Source of the DNA: Methanoregulaceae archaeon UXB-2016
GTDB lineage: Archaea > Halobacteriota > Methanomicrobia > Methanomicrobiales > Methanospirillaceae
DNA: 64,000 nucleotides
NCBI GenBank assembly: GCA_004332335.1
Contig: SISS01000015.1
Location: 62,001-126,000 of the forward strand
Direction: 5' to 3'
Numbering within the stretch: the first letter of the stretch is position 1; the number at the start of each line of letters is the position of its first letter. Shown here one piece after another: positions 34,926 through 43,217 of the stretch. Both the position numbers and the translations under genes were made by a program. Below the pieces are notes generated by a model that worked only from the letters and a program-made list of their open reading frames with translations, ran no database searches and was not told the origin of the DNA.

Positions 34926-35915
34926 TCACCCGCACTCGACGTAGCGATCCCGGATCGCGAGCAGGTCGCCGATGATGGCTGAGGCCGTCTCGACCGATCC
35001 GGCCCCCTTTCCGATCAGCGTGCACTCGCCGGCCATATCGGTCGAGAGCATGACCGCGTTGAGCGTCCCCTCGATAACGAGGGGGTGGCTGCGCGGCAGC
35101 ACCCTCGGCGCGACCCGGAGGATGCCGCGGTCGGGCGAGGCCTCGCCGATCAGCCGGATCGTGCAGTCCTGGGCAGCCGCGAGCCGGAGGGCGTCGACGG
35201 TCAGCCCGTCGATGCCCGTGATCGCGACGTCGTCGAGAACGACCCCGAGGTTCCAGCAGGTGTTCGCGAGGATCACGAGCTTGATCGCCGCGTCGATCCC
35301 GCGCACGTCGTAGGTCGGGTCCGCCTCGGCGTACCCAAGCTCCCGGGCCTCGGCGAGGGCCTGGTCGTAGGTCAGGCCCTCCTCGTCCATTCGTGTCAGG
35401 ATGTAGTTGCAGGTTCCGTTGAGGACTCCCGTGATCGCGTGGAAACGGTTGCCGGCGAGGCCGTCCCGGATCGCGTGGATCACGGGGATGGCCCCGCCGA
35501 CGGTCGCCTCGTACCGGAGTGCGACCCCTTGGCCCGCGGCGATCTCCTGGAGCTCGGCGTGGGCGGCCGCGATCGGTCCCTTGTTCGAGGTGACCACGTG
35601 CCGGCCCAGAGCGAGCGCGCGCCGCATGTGGGTCAGGGCCGGCTCGCCCGTCACCGCGTTCGTGGGCGTCAGCTCGACCAGGACGTCGAAGGCCCCCGAG
35701 TCGAGGACCTGCTCGGCTGTCAGCCCCTGGGTGCCGCAGCGGTTCGTTGCGCTCTTCCGGTCGAGGACTGCGGCCGGGTCGATCCCCCCCGGCTCAATAC
35801 AGGCCGAGGACGAGTCCGCGACCGCGGTCAGCACGAGCCCGAGCTCGGGCTTGGCCGCGAGCATCCGAAGCAGGCCCTTGCCCACGGCACCGAGGCCGAG
35901 GACCGCGATCCTCAT
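34926..35915 (-). CDS. hom: Homoserine dehydrogenase
   Basis: 329-aa enzyme reducing aspartate semialdehyde to homoserine for Thr and Met. N-terminal Rossmann motif AVLGLGAVGKGLLRML, VTSNKGPIAAAHAELQ, the substrate site GGAIPVIHAIRDGLAG, GVLNGTCNYILTRMDEEGL and EADPTYDVRGIDAAIKLVIL are intact. It lacks the C-terminal ACT domain of many bacterial enzymes; instead an ACT-domain protein is encoded immediately upstream with a 4-bp overlap (ATGA), suggesting that regulation was split onto a separate subunit. Confidence 0.94.
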   Translation of the reverse strand: MRIAVLGLGAVGKGLLRMLAAKPELGLVLTAVADSSSACIEPGGIDPAAVLDRKSATNRCGTQGLTAEQVLDSGAFDVLVELTPTNAVTGEPALTHMRRALALGRHVVTSNKGPIAAAHAELQEIAAGQGVALRYEATVGGAIPVIHAIRDGLAGNRFHAITGVLNGTCNYILTRMDEEGLTYDQALAEARELGYAEADPTYDVRGIDAAIKLVILANTCWNLGVVLDDVAITGIDGLTVDALRLAAAQDCTIRLIGEASPDRGILRVAPRVLPRSHPLVIEGTLNAVMLSTDMAGECTLIGKGAGSVETASAIIGDLLAIRDRYVECG

Positions 35916-36406
35916 CGCTCGCCCTCCGCAAGGGGCTCGACGATCAGAAGGCCCTTCTCGGCCGCCACGCCGCGGAGGAGATCGAGCGCCCGCTCCATCT
36001 CGGACCGGGTCGTGGCCTTGATCGTGATCAGGGCCGTCGAGGGCTCGGTGATCGCCGGCATCTGGACGTTCAGCTCGGCCACCTCGGCAAAGCCCGTTGA
36101 GTCGATCCGGTCGATCGTGTCCCCGATGTCGGTGTGGATCAGGTGGCCGATCATGATGACCGACTGTCGGTACAGCAGGCGCTCCTCGCCGATCCGGAGG
36201 ATGCTGACTCCCTGCCGCTTGATCGCGGCAACCAGGGCGTCGAGCCGGTCTTGCTCGATCTCGAGGACGATCTGGACCCCGAGCGTGTCGGACGACGCGT
36301 CGGGCTCCCGCTGGTGGATTACGGCGATGATATTGCCGCCAAACTCCGAGATCGGCGTCAGGGCAGCCACGAGCTGCCCCGGGCTGTCCTTCATCTCCAG
36401 TTTCAT
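35912..36406 (-). CDS. ACT-domain regulatory protein paired with homoserine dehydrogenase
   Basis: About 164 aa with two ACT-like modules: MKLEMKDSPGQLVAALTPIS and later ELNVQMPAITEPSTALITIK. ACT domains bind amino acids, so this is a likely threonine or methionine sensor acting on hom, with which it overlaps. Start is ambiguous: the ATG at 36406 gives the usual domain boundary; an in-frame GTG at 36472 overlaps the cobQ stop (GTGA) and would add 22 residues; a GTG at 36427 has GGAAAGG upstream. Confidence 0.8.
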   Translation of the reverse strand: MKLEMKDSPGQLVAALTPISEFGGNIIAVIHQREPDASSDTLGVQIVLEIEQDRLDALVAAIKRQGVSILRIGEERLLYRQSVIMIGHLIHTDIGDTIDRIDSTGFAEVAELNVQMPAITEPSTALITIKATTRSEMERALDLLRGVAAEKGLLIVEPLAEGER

Positions 36407-36468
36407 CGAGACCTGCAGGGGGACCACCTTTCCAGGTACCTTGTACGAGGCTGACGATAAGCCTTCTT

Positions 36469-37932
36469 TCACGTCGCGTCCGCGTCCGACGGCGCCTCGA
36501 GAGCCAGGGCGATGAGCCGGTCGACGTCGAGGTTCTCGACAAGGAGGCGAGCGAGGGCGTCGTACGGGTCGTCGTCGGCCACGGGCTCGTACGCGAGGCC
36601 CCGCCGCTCGTGGAGGTACCCGAGCAGGCCGTCGATCGCGGACGAACTCTGAAAGAGGCCGTGGAGGTACGTGCCGAAGACGAGCCCGTCCTCGCTCGCG
36701 GCGCCATCGTCGCCGAAGGCGGGCGAGACCCCTTCGTCCCGCTTCGTCTCGCCCATGTGGATCTCGTAGCCCTCGACCGCGCCCATGCGCGAGAGGATCG
36801 GGCCGGCCGGCCGGGCCTCGTGCTCGGCCTGCCGCGTCGTCTTCTCGTACGCGGAGAAGCATGTATCGACCTTGAGGAGGCCCAGGCCCGGGAGCGTGGC
36901 GTGGCCGGCCTCGATCCCCCGATCATCGACCGTGCGTCCGAGCATCTGGTACCCCCCGCAGATCCCGATCACGGGCACCCCCGCTGCGCGCGCGCGCCGT
37001 ACCTCGTCTGCGCTCCCCGAGGCGTGGAGGTGGGCGAGGTCCTCCATCGTGTTCTTGGTCCCGGGCAGGATCACGCAGTCGTACCCAGCCAGAGGCGCAC
37101 CGGGAGGGAGGTAGTCGACCGAGACCCGCCGTTCGAGCCGCTCGAAGTCCGTGAAGTTGGAGATCCGCGAGAACCGGATCACCGCGATCCGGATCGGGTG
37201 GTCCCGGCCCTGCTTGTCGCCGATCGAGAGCGAGTCCTCGCTGGGCAGGTCCAGGGGCAAGAATGGCAGCACGCCCAGCACCGGCACGCCCGAGAGCGCC
37301 TCGAGCAGGGCAACGCCGTCCTCGAAGAGGGCCGGGTCGCCCCGGAACTTATTCACGATCACCCCCTTCACCAGACTCCGGACCGACGCGGGGAGGAGGG
37401 CGATCGTGCCGCAGACCTGGGCGAAGACACCCCCGCGCTCGATATCCGCCACGAGCACGATCGGGAGCCGGAGCCGTTCGGCAAGGCGGATGTTGGCGAT
37501 ATCGCGCGCATAGAGGTTCACCTCGGCCGCGCCGCCGGCACCCTCGACCACGATACACTCGTGTTCGGCCGCGAGGCGGTCGTACGCCTCGAGCGCTCGC
37601 CCGAGAAGATAGTCGGTCTCACGATAGTAGTCGGCGATCGCCACGTCGCGGTACGGCCGGCCCATCAGCACGACCTGGGAGGTCCGGTCGCCCTTCGGCT
37701 TGAGGAGGATCGGGTTCATCTCGGTCCGGGGCTCGACCCTGGCCGCGAAGGCCTGCATCGCCTGGGCGATCCCGATCTCGGCGCCGTCCCGGGTCACCCA
37801 GGAGTTCAGGCTCATGTTCTGCGACTTGAACGGCGCGACCGAGTGCCCGAGGTCCGAGACCAGCCGGCAGACTGCGGCGACGACCGTGCTCTTGCCCACA
37901 TGCGAGGCGGTTCCGAGGATCATCAGTGACAT
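36469..37932 (-). CDS. cobQ: Cobyric acid synthase
   Basis: 487-aa amidotransferase that amidates adenosylcobyrinic diamide at four carboxylates during cobamide synthesis; methanogens need cobamides for methyl transfer. N-terminal dethiobiotin-synthetase-like ATP site [33 protein letters not shown], and [21 protein letters not shown]-terminal glutaminase with the nucleophile in [12 protein letters not shown] and the His in GTYLHGLFQ. The ATG at 37932 is clear. It diverges from the aIF1 gene and is followed, with a possible GTGA overlap, by the ACT gene. Confidence 0.94.
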   Translation of the reverse strand: MSLMILGTASHVGKSTVVAAVCRLVSDLGHSVAPFKSQNMSLNSWVTRDGAEIGIAQAMQAFAARVEPRTEMNPILLKPKGDRTSQVVLMGRPYRDVAIADYYRETDYLLGRALEAYDRLAAEHECIVVEGAGGAAEVNLYARDIANIRLAERLRLPIVLVADIERGGVFAQVCGTIALLPASVRSLVKGVIVNKFRGDPALFEDGVALLEALSGVPVLGVLPFLPLDLPSEDSLSIGDKQGRDHPIRIAVIRFSRISNFTDFERLERRVSVDYLPPGAPLAGYDCVILPGTKNTMEDLAHLHASGSADEVRRARAAGVPVIGICGGYQMLGRTVDDRGIEAGHATLPGLGLLKVDTCFSAYEKTTRQAEHEARPAGPILSRMGAVEGYEIHMGETKRDEGVSPAFGDDGAASEDGLVFGTYLHGLFQSSSAIDGLLGYLHERRGLAYEPVADDDPYDALARLLVENLDVDRLIALALEAPSDADAT

Positions 37933-37992
37933 TTCAACGTGCTCCGGGTCGGGGTCGGCAAAAAGACGGGCGATCTCTGTTGCGTTATGCCA

Positions 37993-38006
37993 ACAAATAT
38001 ATAAGC
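37993..38006 (+). promoter_or_regulatory. aIF1 promoter
   Basis: CAAATATATAAG (37994-38005) is the clearest TATA box in the window; its centre lies about 27 nt before the ATG at 38027, so the message is expected to be leaderless. Confidence 0.65.
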
Positions 38007-38026
38007 AGAACTTGAATTTAGATGTA

Positions 38027-38332
38027 ATGAGTGGAGGGATCTGTCCCACCTGTGGACTGCCAAAGGAGCTGTGCATCTGCGAAGAGGTTGCCAAGGAGCA
38101 GCAGAGAATCAACGTCATCGTGAATAGACGTCGATACGGCAAGGAGGTCACCGTGGTCGAGGGGCTCGATCCTGCGGACATCGACCTCCAGGACCTGACC
38201 AAATACCTCAAAGGCCGACTCGCCTGTGGCGGAACGGTCAAGGGCAGCTCGATCGAGCTCCAGGGCGACCATCGCGACCGGGTCAAGGAGCTCCTGATGA
38301 AGAAAGGCTACTCCCTCGATAATATCACCTGA
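38027..38332 (+). CDS. Translation initiation factor aIF1 (SUI1 family)
   Basis: 101-aa homologue of eIF1, which monitors start-codon selection on the small ribosomal subunit. A short N-terminal zinc-binding motif [15 protein letters not shown] (residues 6-20) precedes the SUI1 domain: [40 protein letters not shown] and [19 protein letters not shown]. Complete for the archaeal form. The leaderless start at 38027 is fixed by the TATA box, and a run of eight T (38348-38355) ends the unit. Confidence 0.95.
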   Translation: MSGGICPTCGLPKELCICEEVAKEQQRINVIVNRRRYGKEVTVVEGLDPADIDLQDLTKYLKGRLACGGTVKGSSIELQGDHRDRVKELLMKKGYSLDNIT

Positions 38333-38345
38333 GACGATCTCTTCG

Positions 38346-38356
38346 TCTTTTTTTTC
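38346..38356 (+). terminator. Poly-T terminator after aIF1
   Basis: GTCTTTTTTTTC, with eight consecutive T (38348-38355), 16 nt after the stop; archaeal termination is driven by such T-tracts. Confidence 0.55.
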
Positions 38357-38386
38357 ATTGCCGAACACATACTGCCGGGATGCCCT

Positions 38387-39820
38387 GTGACTCGGGAACG
38401 AACCGCTGAAGAGAAGAAGGCACTCATCGCCGAACTCGGTGTGCACCAGAGGACGCTCCGAGCGCGCGGGATTCCCGTAATCATCGTGGTCGAGGGCTGG
38501 AACGCCTCCGGGATCTCCGATACCGTGGCCACCCTCCTGCACGGGCTCGACCCCCGCGGCTTCGACTTTCACGCCTTCGGTCACCCAAGCGAAGAGGAGC
38601 AGGCACGCACGTTCCTCTGGCGCTTCTGGGTCCGTACGCCGGCCAGGGGACGGATCGCGGTCTTTGCCCGTTCGTGGTACTCGCGGATGCTCGACGAGGA
38701 GCTCCGGGGAATCGACTGGACCGGGCGGCTGGACCGGGCGATCCGCTCGGTCCGGGCCTTCGAACGGCAGCTTGCCGACGACGGGACCCTGGTCCTGAAG
38801 TTCTTCCTCCAGATCAGCCGGGAAGAGCAGCGCCGTCGGCTCCTCGCACGGGAGCGCGACACCCTGACGTCGTGGATGATCACCCGGAACGACTGGGACT
38901 TCCACCGCCAGTACGACGCATACACCCCGCTGATCCGGCGGATCGTTGAGGAGACCGACGGGCCGGAAGCGCCCTGGCATGTGGTGGAGGCGGACCTCCC
39001 CGGCCCTGCTGTCCAGGAGGTACTCTCGACCGTGGTCGAGCGGCTTCGCGACCGGCTCGAGGCACCCGACGACCATCGCCGGCCCGCCGTGCTCCCGCCC
39101 GTGGAGACGGCTCTCCCGGTCGATGGAGCGGAGTCCCCTCACTCGCTCACGGGGCACGAGTATCGGGCGACGGTCCCCGAATGCCGGGACCGGCTCCGCG
39201 CCTGTCAGTACTCGCTCTTCAGGCGGAAGATCCCGCTCGTGATCGTGTACGAGGGGTGGGACGCGGCCGGCAAGGGCGGCTCGATCAAGCGGCTGGTCGA
39301 GTCCATGAATCCGCGGGGATACGAGGTCGTCCCGATCTCGCGGCCGAATGATGGGGAGCTCGCCCACCACTATCTCTGGCGGTTCTACCGGCGATTCCCG
39401 CCCGCCGGCGAGATCCGGGTCTTTGATCGTTCCTGGTACGGCCGAGTCCTGGTCGAGCGAGTCGAAGGATTCGCATCAGAACATGAATGGCAGCGGGCGT
39501 ACGGAGAGATCAACGAGATGGAGCGGTCCTACACCGAGTCCGGGGGCGGCCTTATCAAGTTCTGGCTCGAGATCGACAGCGCGACCCAACTCGAACGCTT
39601 CCGCGAGCGCGAGGAGGACCCGCTCAAACAGTGGAAGATCACGGAGGAGGACTGGCGGAACCGCGAGAAGCGAAGCCAGTACGAGGAGGCCGTGCGCGAG
39701 ATGCTCGTGCGAACCCACACGCCCCACGCCCCGTGGACCGTGATCGAGTCGAAGAGTAAGCCCTATGCGAGGCTCCGGGCCCAGCAGGCCGTGATCGAGT
39801 ACATCGAGGGCCTGATCTAG
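38387..39820 (+). CDS. Class II PPK2: polyphosphate:AMP phosphotransferase
   Basis: 477-aa tandem PPK2 enzyme, which phosphorylates AMP to ADP with polyphosphate. Domain 1 (about 1-225): VVEGWNASGISDTVATLLHG lacks the Walker A lysine; domain 2 (about 250-477): VYEGWDAAGKGGSIKRLVES has an intact P-loop and a Walker B FDRSWYGRVLVER. This matches the family pattern in which only the C-terminal half is catalytic. A valine-to-start issue does not arise: GTG at 38387 follows the last T-tract by 31 bp. It converges on the chorismate mutase gene with a 4-bp overlap. It could regenerate ADP/ATP from stored polyphosphate. Confidence 0.9.
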   Translation: MTRERTAEEKKALIAELGVHQRTLRARGIPVIIVVEGWNASGISDTVATLLHGLDPRGFDFHAFGHPSEEEQARTFLWRFWVRTPARGRIAVFARSWYSRMLDEELRGIDWTGRLDRAIRSVRAFERQLADDGTLVLKFFLQISREEQRRRLLARERDTLTSWMITRNDWDFHRQYDAYTPLIRRIVEETDGPEAPWHVVEADLPGPAVQEVLSTVVERLRDRLEAPDDHRRPAVLPPVETALPVDGAESPHSLTGHEYRATVPECRDRLRACQYSLFRRKIPLVIVYEGWDAAGKGGSIKRLVESMNPRGYEVVPISRPNDGELAHHYLWRFYRRFPPAGEIRVFDRSWYGRVLVERVEGFASEHEWQRAYGEINEMERSYTESGGGLIKFWLEIDSATQLERFREREEDPLKQWKITEEDWRNREKRSQYEEAVREMLVRTHTPHAPWTVIESKSKPYARLRAQQAVIEYIEGLI

Positions 39821-40104
39821 GGGAGGTTCCCCTCGCCCAGGAACTCGCGCTGCCGCTCCTCGCTCATCCCGATCAGCAGCTCGAAGACCTGCTGTACGGC
39901 CATCGGATCGACTCCCTGCTCGACCGCGCGGTCGAAGGCCCGGTCGAGCACGGCCTTCCGCCGCGCCGCGTCCCGCACCGGAACGCCCTCTGCGTGCTTC
40001 GCGCGTGCCATGCGGCCTGCGAGCGCCTGCCTCTCGGCGATCAGGTCGACGATGGAGAGATCGATGCGGTCGATCTCGGCACGGAGCTCTGCTATGGTTT
40101 GCAT
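39817..40104 (-). CDS. Chorismate mutase, AroQ type
   Basis: 95-aa all-helical enzyme converting chorismate to prephenate for Phe/Tyr. IAELRAEIDRIDLSIVDLIA and ERQALAGRMARAKHAEGVPV carry the conserved Arg/Lys of the AroQ active site, and the C-terminal helix reads VQQVFELLIGMSEERQREFL. Single-domain, without fused prephenate dehydratase or dehydrogenase. The ATG is separated from a TATA-like CTTTATCTG by a perfect 16-bp palindrome, suggesting repression. Confidence 0.9.
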   Translation of the reverse strand: MQTIAELRAEIDRIDLSIVDLIAERQALAGRMARAKHAEGVPVRDAARRKAVLDRAFDRAVEQGVDPMAVQQVFELLIGMSEERQREFLGEGNLP

Positions 40105-40106
40105 GA

Positions 40107-40141
40107 TCCGATCATGATCGGAAGATTAGGCAGATAAAGCG
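40107..40141 (-). promoter_or_regulatory. Chorismate mutase promoter with 16-bp palindrome
   Basis: TCCGATCATGATCGGA (40107-40122) is a perfect palindrome located 2 bp upstream of the chorismate mutase ATG (40104) and downstream of a TATA-like CTTTATCTG (about 40139-40131). Position is that of a repressor operator over the transcription start. Confidence 0.6.
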
Positions 40142-40195
40142 GTCGCCTCCAAAGCTGGATATACCGTGGGTCCCGATCTCTATGGTGGTCTTCTG

Positions 40196-40792
40196 ATGCT
40201 CGAACGGATACCCCGCCGCGAACGGCTTGACCTCGTGATCGCCTGGCTCGCGATCGCAATCGCGTTCACCCTGATCTTCGTCCGGGACCGGGTCGACCCC
40301 ACGACCGCGCTCGTCTACTTCGGCATCTCGCTCCTCACGGTCGGGGTCGGGTTCGTGCTCCACGAGCTCGCCCACAAGTTCACGGCCATGCGCTTCGGCT
40401 ACTGGGCCGAGTTCAGGAAAGATACGCAGATGCTCCTGGTCGCGGTCGTGCTCGCGGCCCTGGCCGGGGTCGTCTTCGCGGCCCCCGGTGCGACCGTGGT
40501 CTACGGCGACGGGATCAGCCGGCGTGAGAACGGCCTGATCTCGGTGGCCGGCCCTGCGACGAGCCTCGTTCTCGCTCTCGGGTTTGCCGGGCTCTTTCTG
40601 CTCGCCCCGTCCGGGGGGATCCTCTGGCTCCTCGGTCTCTTCGGCATGCGCATCAACGCCATGCTCGCGGCCTTCAATATGCTCCCGGTCTCGGTCCTGG
40701 ACGGAAGGAAGGTTCTTGCCTGGAATCCCGCGATCTTCGGCGTGCTGATCGCGGCCTCGTTCGGTCTGGTCTACCTGACCTACGTGCTCTAG
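40196..40792 (+). CDS. Membrane metalloprotease, site-2 protease (M50) type
   Basis: 198-aa integral membrane protein with five or six helices. The zinc motif is VLHELAHKFTAMRFGYWAEF (HExxH at about residues 56-60), and the second metal motif is FNMLPVSVLDGRKVLAWN, where the Asp of L-D-G is the third ligand. The size fits the minimal archaeal site-2 proteases, which cleave transmembrane segments of anti-sigma-like or signalling proteins; the substrate is unknown. The ATG at 40196 lies about 34 nt after GGATATACC. Divergent from chorismate mutase. Confidence 0.88.
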   Translation: MLERIPRRERLDLVIAWLAIAIAFTLIFVRDRVDPTTALVYFGISLLTVGVGFVLHELAHKFTAMRFGYWAEFRKDTQMLLVAVVLAALAGVVFAAPGATVVYGDGISRRENGLISVAGPATSLVLALGFAGLFLLAPSGGILWLLGLFGMRINAMLAAFNMLPVSVLDGRKVLAWNPAIFGVLIAASFGLVYLTYVL

Positions 40793-40829
40793 GGCAACCC
40801 TCTTTACCTCTCCCCTTCACTTTCTTAGG

Positions 40830-41468
40830 ATGAGCGGAAAGAGACTCGCCGTGTTCGCGCTGGTCGCACTCTTCTGTGCGCTCTTCGCGGCCGGCTGCGC
40901 CTCGTCGCCCGGCACAGGCCAGGCGACGACCCAGACCGTCGTGCCGGCGGCCTCTACAGCGGCCCCCACCCCGACTCCAGGAGAGACAACCATGACGACG
41001 ACGATTCCTTCCAACAAGCAGGCCGTGCTCCACACGACCCTGGGCGACATCACGATCGCCCTCTACGACGACATGCCGGTCACGGCCGGGAACTTCGAGA
41101 GCCTCGTGACAAAGGGCTTCTACAACAACGTCACGTTCCACCGCGTGATGGACGGGTTCATGATCCAGGGCGGCGACCCGACGGGCACGGGCCGGGGCGG
41201 ATCCACACCGATTAAGGACGAGTTCCCGACCTCCCGACCGAACCGGAACGAACGCGGCACCATCTCGATGGCGAACGCTGGCCCGAACACAGGCTCTTCG
41301 CAGTTCTTTATCAACCTCGTCGACAACGCCTTCCTCGACACCAAGCACCCCGCCTTCGGCCGTGTCGCCAAGGGCATGGAGGTCGTCGACGCGATCGCCA
41401 AGGTCCCGACCGACCGGGGCGACAAGCCACTCACCCCGGTCACGATCACCTCGGCCGAGATGATCTGA
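40830..41468 (+). CDS. Secreted cyclophilin-type peptidyl-prolyl isomerase lipoprotein
   Basis: 212-aa protein. Residues 1-23 form a lipoprotein signal peptide ending in the lipobox LFAAGC, so it should be attached to the outer face of the membrane. A Thr/Pro-rich linker (to about residue 60) precedes the cyclophilin domain: LGDITIALYDDMPVTAGNFE, FHRVMDGFMIQGGDPTGTG, GTISMANAGPNTGSSQFFIN, with the catalytic Arg and the FFI motif intact. It assists folding of exported proteins. Single gene with no obvious operon partner. Confidence 0.93.
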   Translation: MSGKRLAVFALVALFCALFAAGCASSPGTGQATTQTVVPAASTAAPTPTPGETTMTTTIPSNKQAVLHTTLGDITIALYDDMPVTAGNFESLVTKGFYNNVTFHRVMDGFMIQGGDPTGTGRGGSTPIKDEFPTSRPNRNERGTISMANAGPNTGSSQFFINLVDNAFLDTKHPAFGRVAKGMEVVDAIAKVPTDRGDKPLTPVTITSAEMI

Positions 41469-41678
41469 ACTCCTCCTTTTTCTTCGACCATCTTCTCCCG
41501 ATTCATCACCCCTCGTCACCTCCGGGTACATCTTCACCGCTGTCACCGAGCATCCGGTCGACGCTTTCCGCGAGTCTGCACCCACCCTCGTCTTCGGGAT
41601 CGGCCGCGATCCCCCGGTGAGGAGAGGGAATCTTTATCACGTCGTTCGGCAACAGATCCAGAGAACGAGGCGATTATC

Positions 41679-41954
41679 ATGGGCAAACCGGTACTGATCG
41701 ACTTTTATGCTGAATGGTGTGGACCCTGCAAGATGCAGACCCCGATCCTCGAGAAGCTGAAGGAGAAGATGGGCGACCGGATCGAGGTCCGCAAGCTCGA
41801 TGTCGACCAGAACATGAAGGAGGCGACCGACTATCGGGTCAGCGTGGTCCCGACCCTCGTGATCGAGAAGGACGGCAAGGTCATCAAGCGGATCGAGGGC
41901 GTGACCGGCGCGGCCGAACTCGAACAGATCCTTGCTCCCCTGGTGGCAGAGTGA
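41679..41954 (+). CDS. trx: Thioredoxin
   Basis: 91-aa thioredoxin with the redox motif AEWCGPCKM at about residues 11-19 and the cis-proline in VSVVPTLVIEKDGK. Slightly shorter than bacterial thioredoxin, as is usual in methanogens. A TATA-like ATCTTTATCAC (about 41630-41640) and GAGG precede it. Its stop overlaps the GTG of the F420-dependent NADP reductase gene (GTGA), joining a disulfide reductase with an NADPH-producing enzyme. Confidence 0.92.
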   Translation: MGKPVLIDFYAEWCGPCKMQTPILEKLKEKMGDRIEVRKLDVDQNMKEATDYRVSVVPTLVIEKDGKVIKRIEGVTGAAELEQILAPLVAE

Positions 41955-42598
41955 GGATCGGGATCGTCGGCGGGACAGGCGGAATCGGCGAGGGGATGGC
42001 CATGCGCCTCTCGCAGACCCACGAGGTCCGGCTCGGATCCCGCGACCTTTCCAAAGCGGACGAAGCGAGCCGCGAGTGCCGGCTCGCGGTCGAGGAGCGA
42101 GGCCTCCCCTGCACCCTCGGCGGCTGCTCGAACCAGGTGGCGGCCGACTTCGGGGAGGTCGTGGTCCTGGCCATTCCCTTCAAGCATCTGATCGGCACGA
42201 TCGAGTCCCTCTCGGGGCTCGAGGGGAAGGTCGTGGTCTCGCCGGTCAACCCGATGGAGCGGCGCGAGTTCTTCACCTACGTCCCTCCCGAGGAGGGTTC
42301 GGCCGCCCAGCTCGTCCAGCGGCTCCTCCCCGAGTCGAAGGTCGTGGCCGCGTTCAACGTGATCGCGGCGAACCGGTGGAAGGCGATCGACGAGGAGCTC
42401 GACTACGCGGTCCCGGTCTGCGGCGACGACGCCGGGGCCAAGCAGACGGTCCTCAACCTGATTCGCGGCGTCCCCCAACTGAAGGGCTACGATGCGGGCC
42501 CGCTCGCAACGGCCTGCATGGTGGAGTGCATCACCCCGCTTCTTCTCAACGTGGCCCGGTACAACAAGATGCACGATGTCGGGATCCAGTTCCACTAG
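41951..42598 (+). CDS. npdG: F420H2:NADP+ oxidoreductase
   Basis: 215-aa enzyme transferring hydride between coenzyme F420 and NADP, the main NADPH source in methanogens. N-terminal dinucleotide motif IGIVGGTGGIGEGMAMRL, the NADP-selective SRDLSKADEAS region, VVLAIPFKHLIGTIES, and the C-terminal AAFNVIAANRWK and VPVCGDDAGAKQTVLNLIRG are characteristic of Fno/NpdG. The GTG start overlaps the thioredoxin stop. The downstream nth-like gene starts inside its 3' end. Confidence 0.94.
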   Translation: MRIGIVGGTGGIGEGMAMRLSQTHEVRLGSRDLSKADEASRECRLAVEERGLPCTLGGCSNQVAADFGEVVVLAIPFKHLIGTIESLSGLEGKVVVSPVNPMERREFFTYVPPEEGSAAQLVQRLLPESKVVAAFNVIAANRWKAIDEELDYAVPVCGDDAGAKQTVLNLIRGVPQLKGYDAGPLATACMVECITPLLLNVARYNKMHDVGIQFH

Positions 42599-43217
42599 GG
42601 ACCGGGTCCGGCTCATTGTCGACCGACTGGAGGACCGATACGGCACGATCGACTGGTGGCACGCGCCGCCGGACGAGGTGATGGTCGGGGCGATCCTGAC
42701 TCAGCAGACCCGCTGGGAGAACGTGGAGCGGGCCCTCGACCGCCTCCGGGCCGGCGATCTCCTGTCGATGGCGGCGATCGAGGCCGCGCCGGCCGATCTG
42801 ATCGAGGAGGCGGTCCGCTGCACCGGGTTCTTTCGCGTGAAGACGTGCCGGCTGCAGGCGCTCGCCCGGTTCGTGATCGACGAACACGGCTCGGTCGAGG
42901 CGATGGCCGCCGCCGGCACGGACGAGCTCCGACGGGATCTCCTGGGCGTGCCGGGCATCGGTGAGGAGACCGCCGACTCGATCCTCTGCTACGCGTTCTC
43001 TCGCTGCTCGTTCGTGATCGACGCGTATACGCGCAGGCTCTGCGCCTGCGCCGGGGTCGATGAGCCCGTCGAGGGCTACCGCCACCTCTTCGAGTCCGTG
43101 CTGCCCCCGGTGAACGTCCGGTACCGGCAGACCCATGCACATATCGTGGAATACGCTAAAAGTCAATGCAGCAGAAAGCGGTGTGAGGAATGCTCGATCA
43201 GGAGTTTGAACGCATAG
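42576..43217 (+). CDS. Endonuclease III-like DNA glycosylase (HhH-GPD)
   Basis: 213-aa base-excision repair enzyme. Helix-hairpin-helix GVPGIGEETADSILCYAF (about residues 120-137) is followed by the catalytic Asp in FVIDAYTRRL. The Lys expected in the hairpin of endonuclease III (G-V-G-R-K-T) is Glu here (G-I-G-E-E-T), as in a subgroup that acts as monofunctional glycosylases. Near the C-terminus C-x4-C-x2-C is present (CSRKRCEEC) but the fourth cluster ligand is not obvious. The ATG at 42576 overlaps the previous gene by 23 bp; it overlaps the aldolase gene by 28 bp. Confidence 0.85.
   Translation: MSGSSSTRDRVRLIVDRLEDRYGTIDWWHAPPDEVMVGAILTQQTRWENVERALDRLRAGDLLSMAAIEAAPADLIEEAVRCTGFFRVKTCRLQALARFVIDEHGSVEAMAAAGTDELRRDLLGVPGIGEETADSILCYAFSRCSFVIDAYTRRLCACAGVDEPVEGYRHLFESVLPPVNVRYRQTHAHIVEYAKSQCSRKRCEECSIRSLNA

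Noticed and set aside
37933..38026. Cobalamin riboswitch upstream of cobQ
   Set aside because: No B12-box-like sequence or room for the structure; the gap is only 94 bp and mostly the aIF1 promoter.
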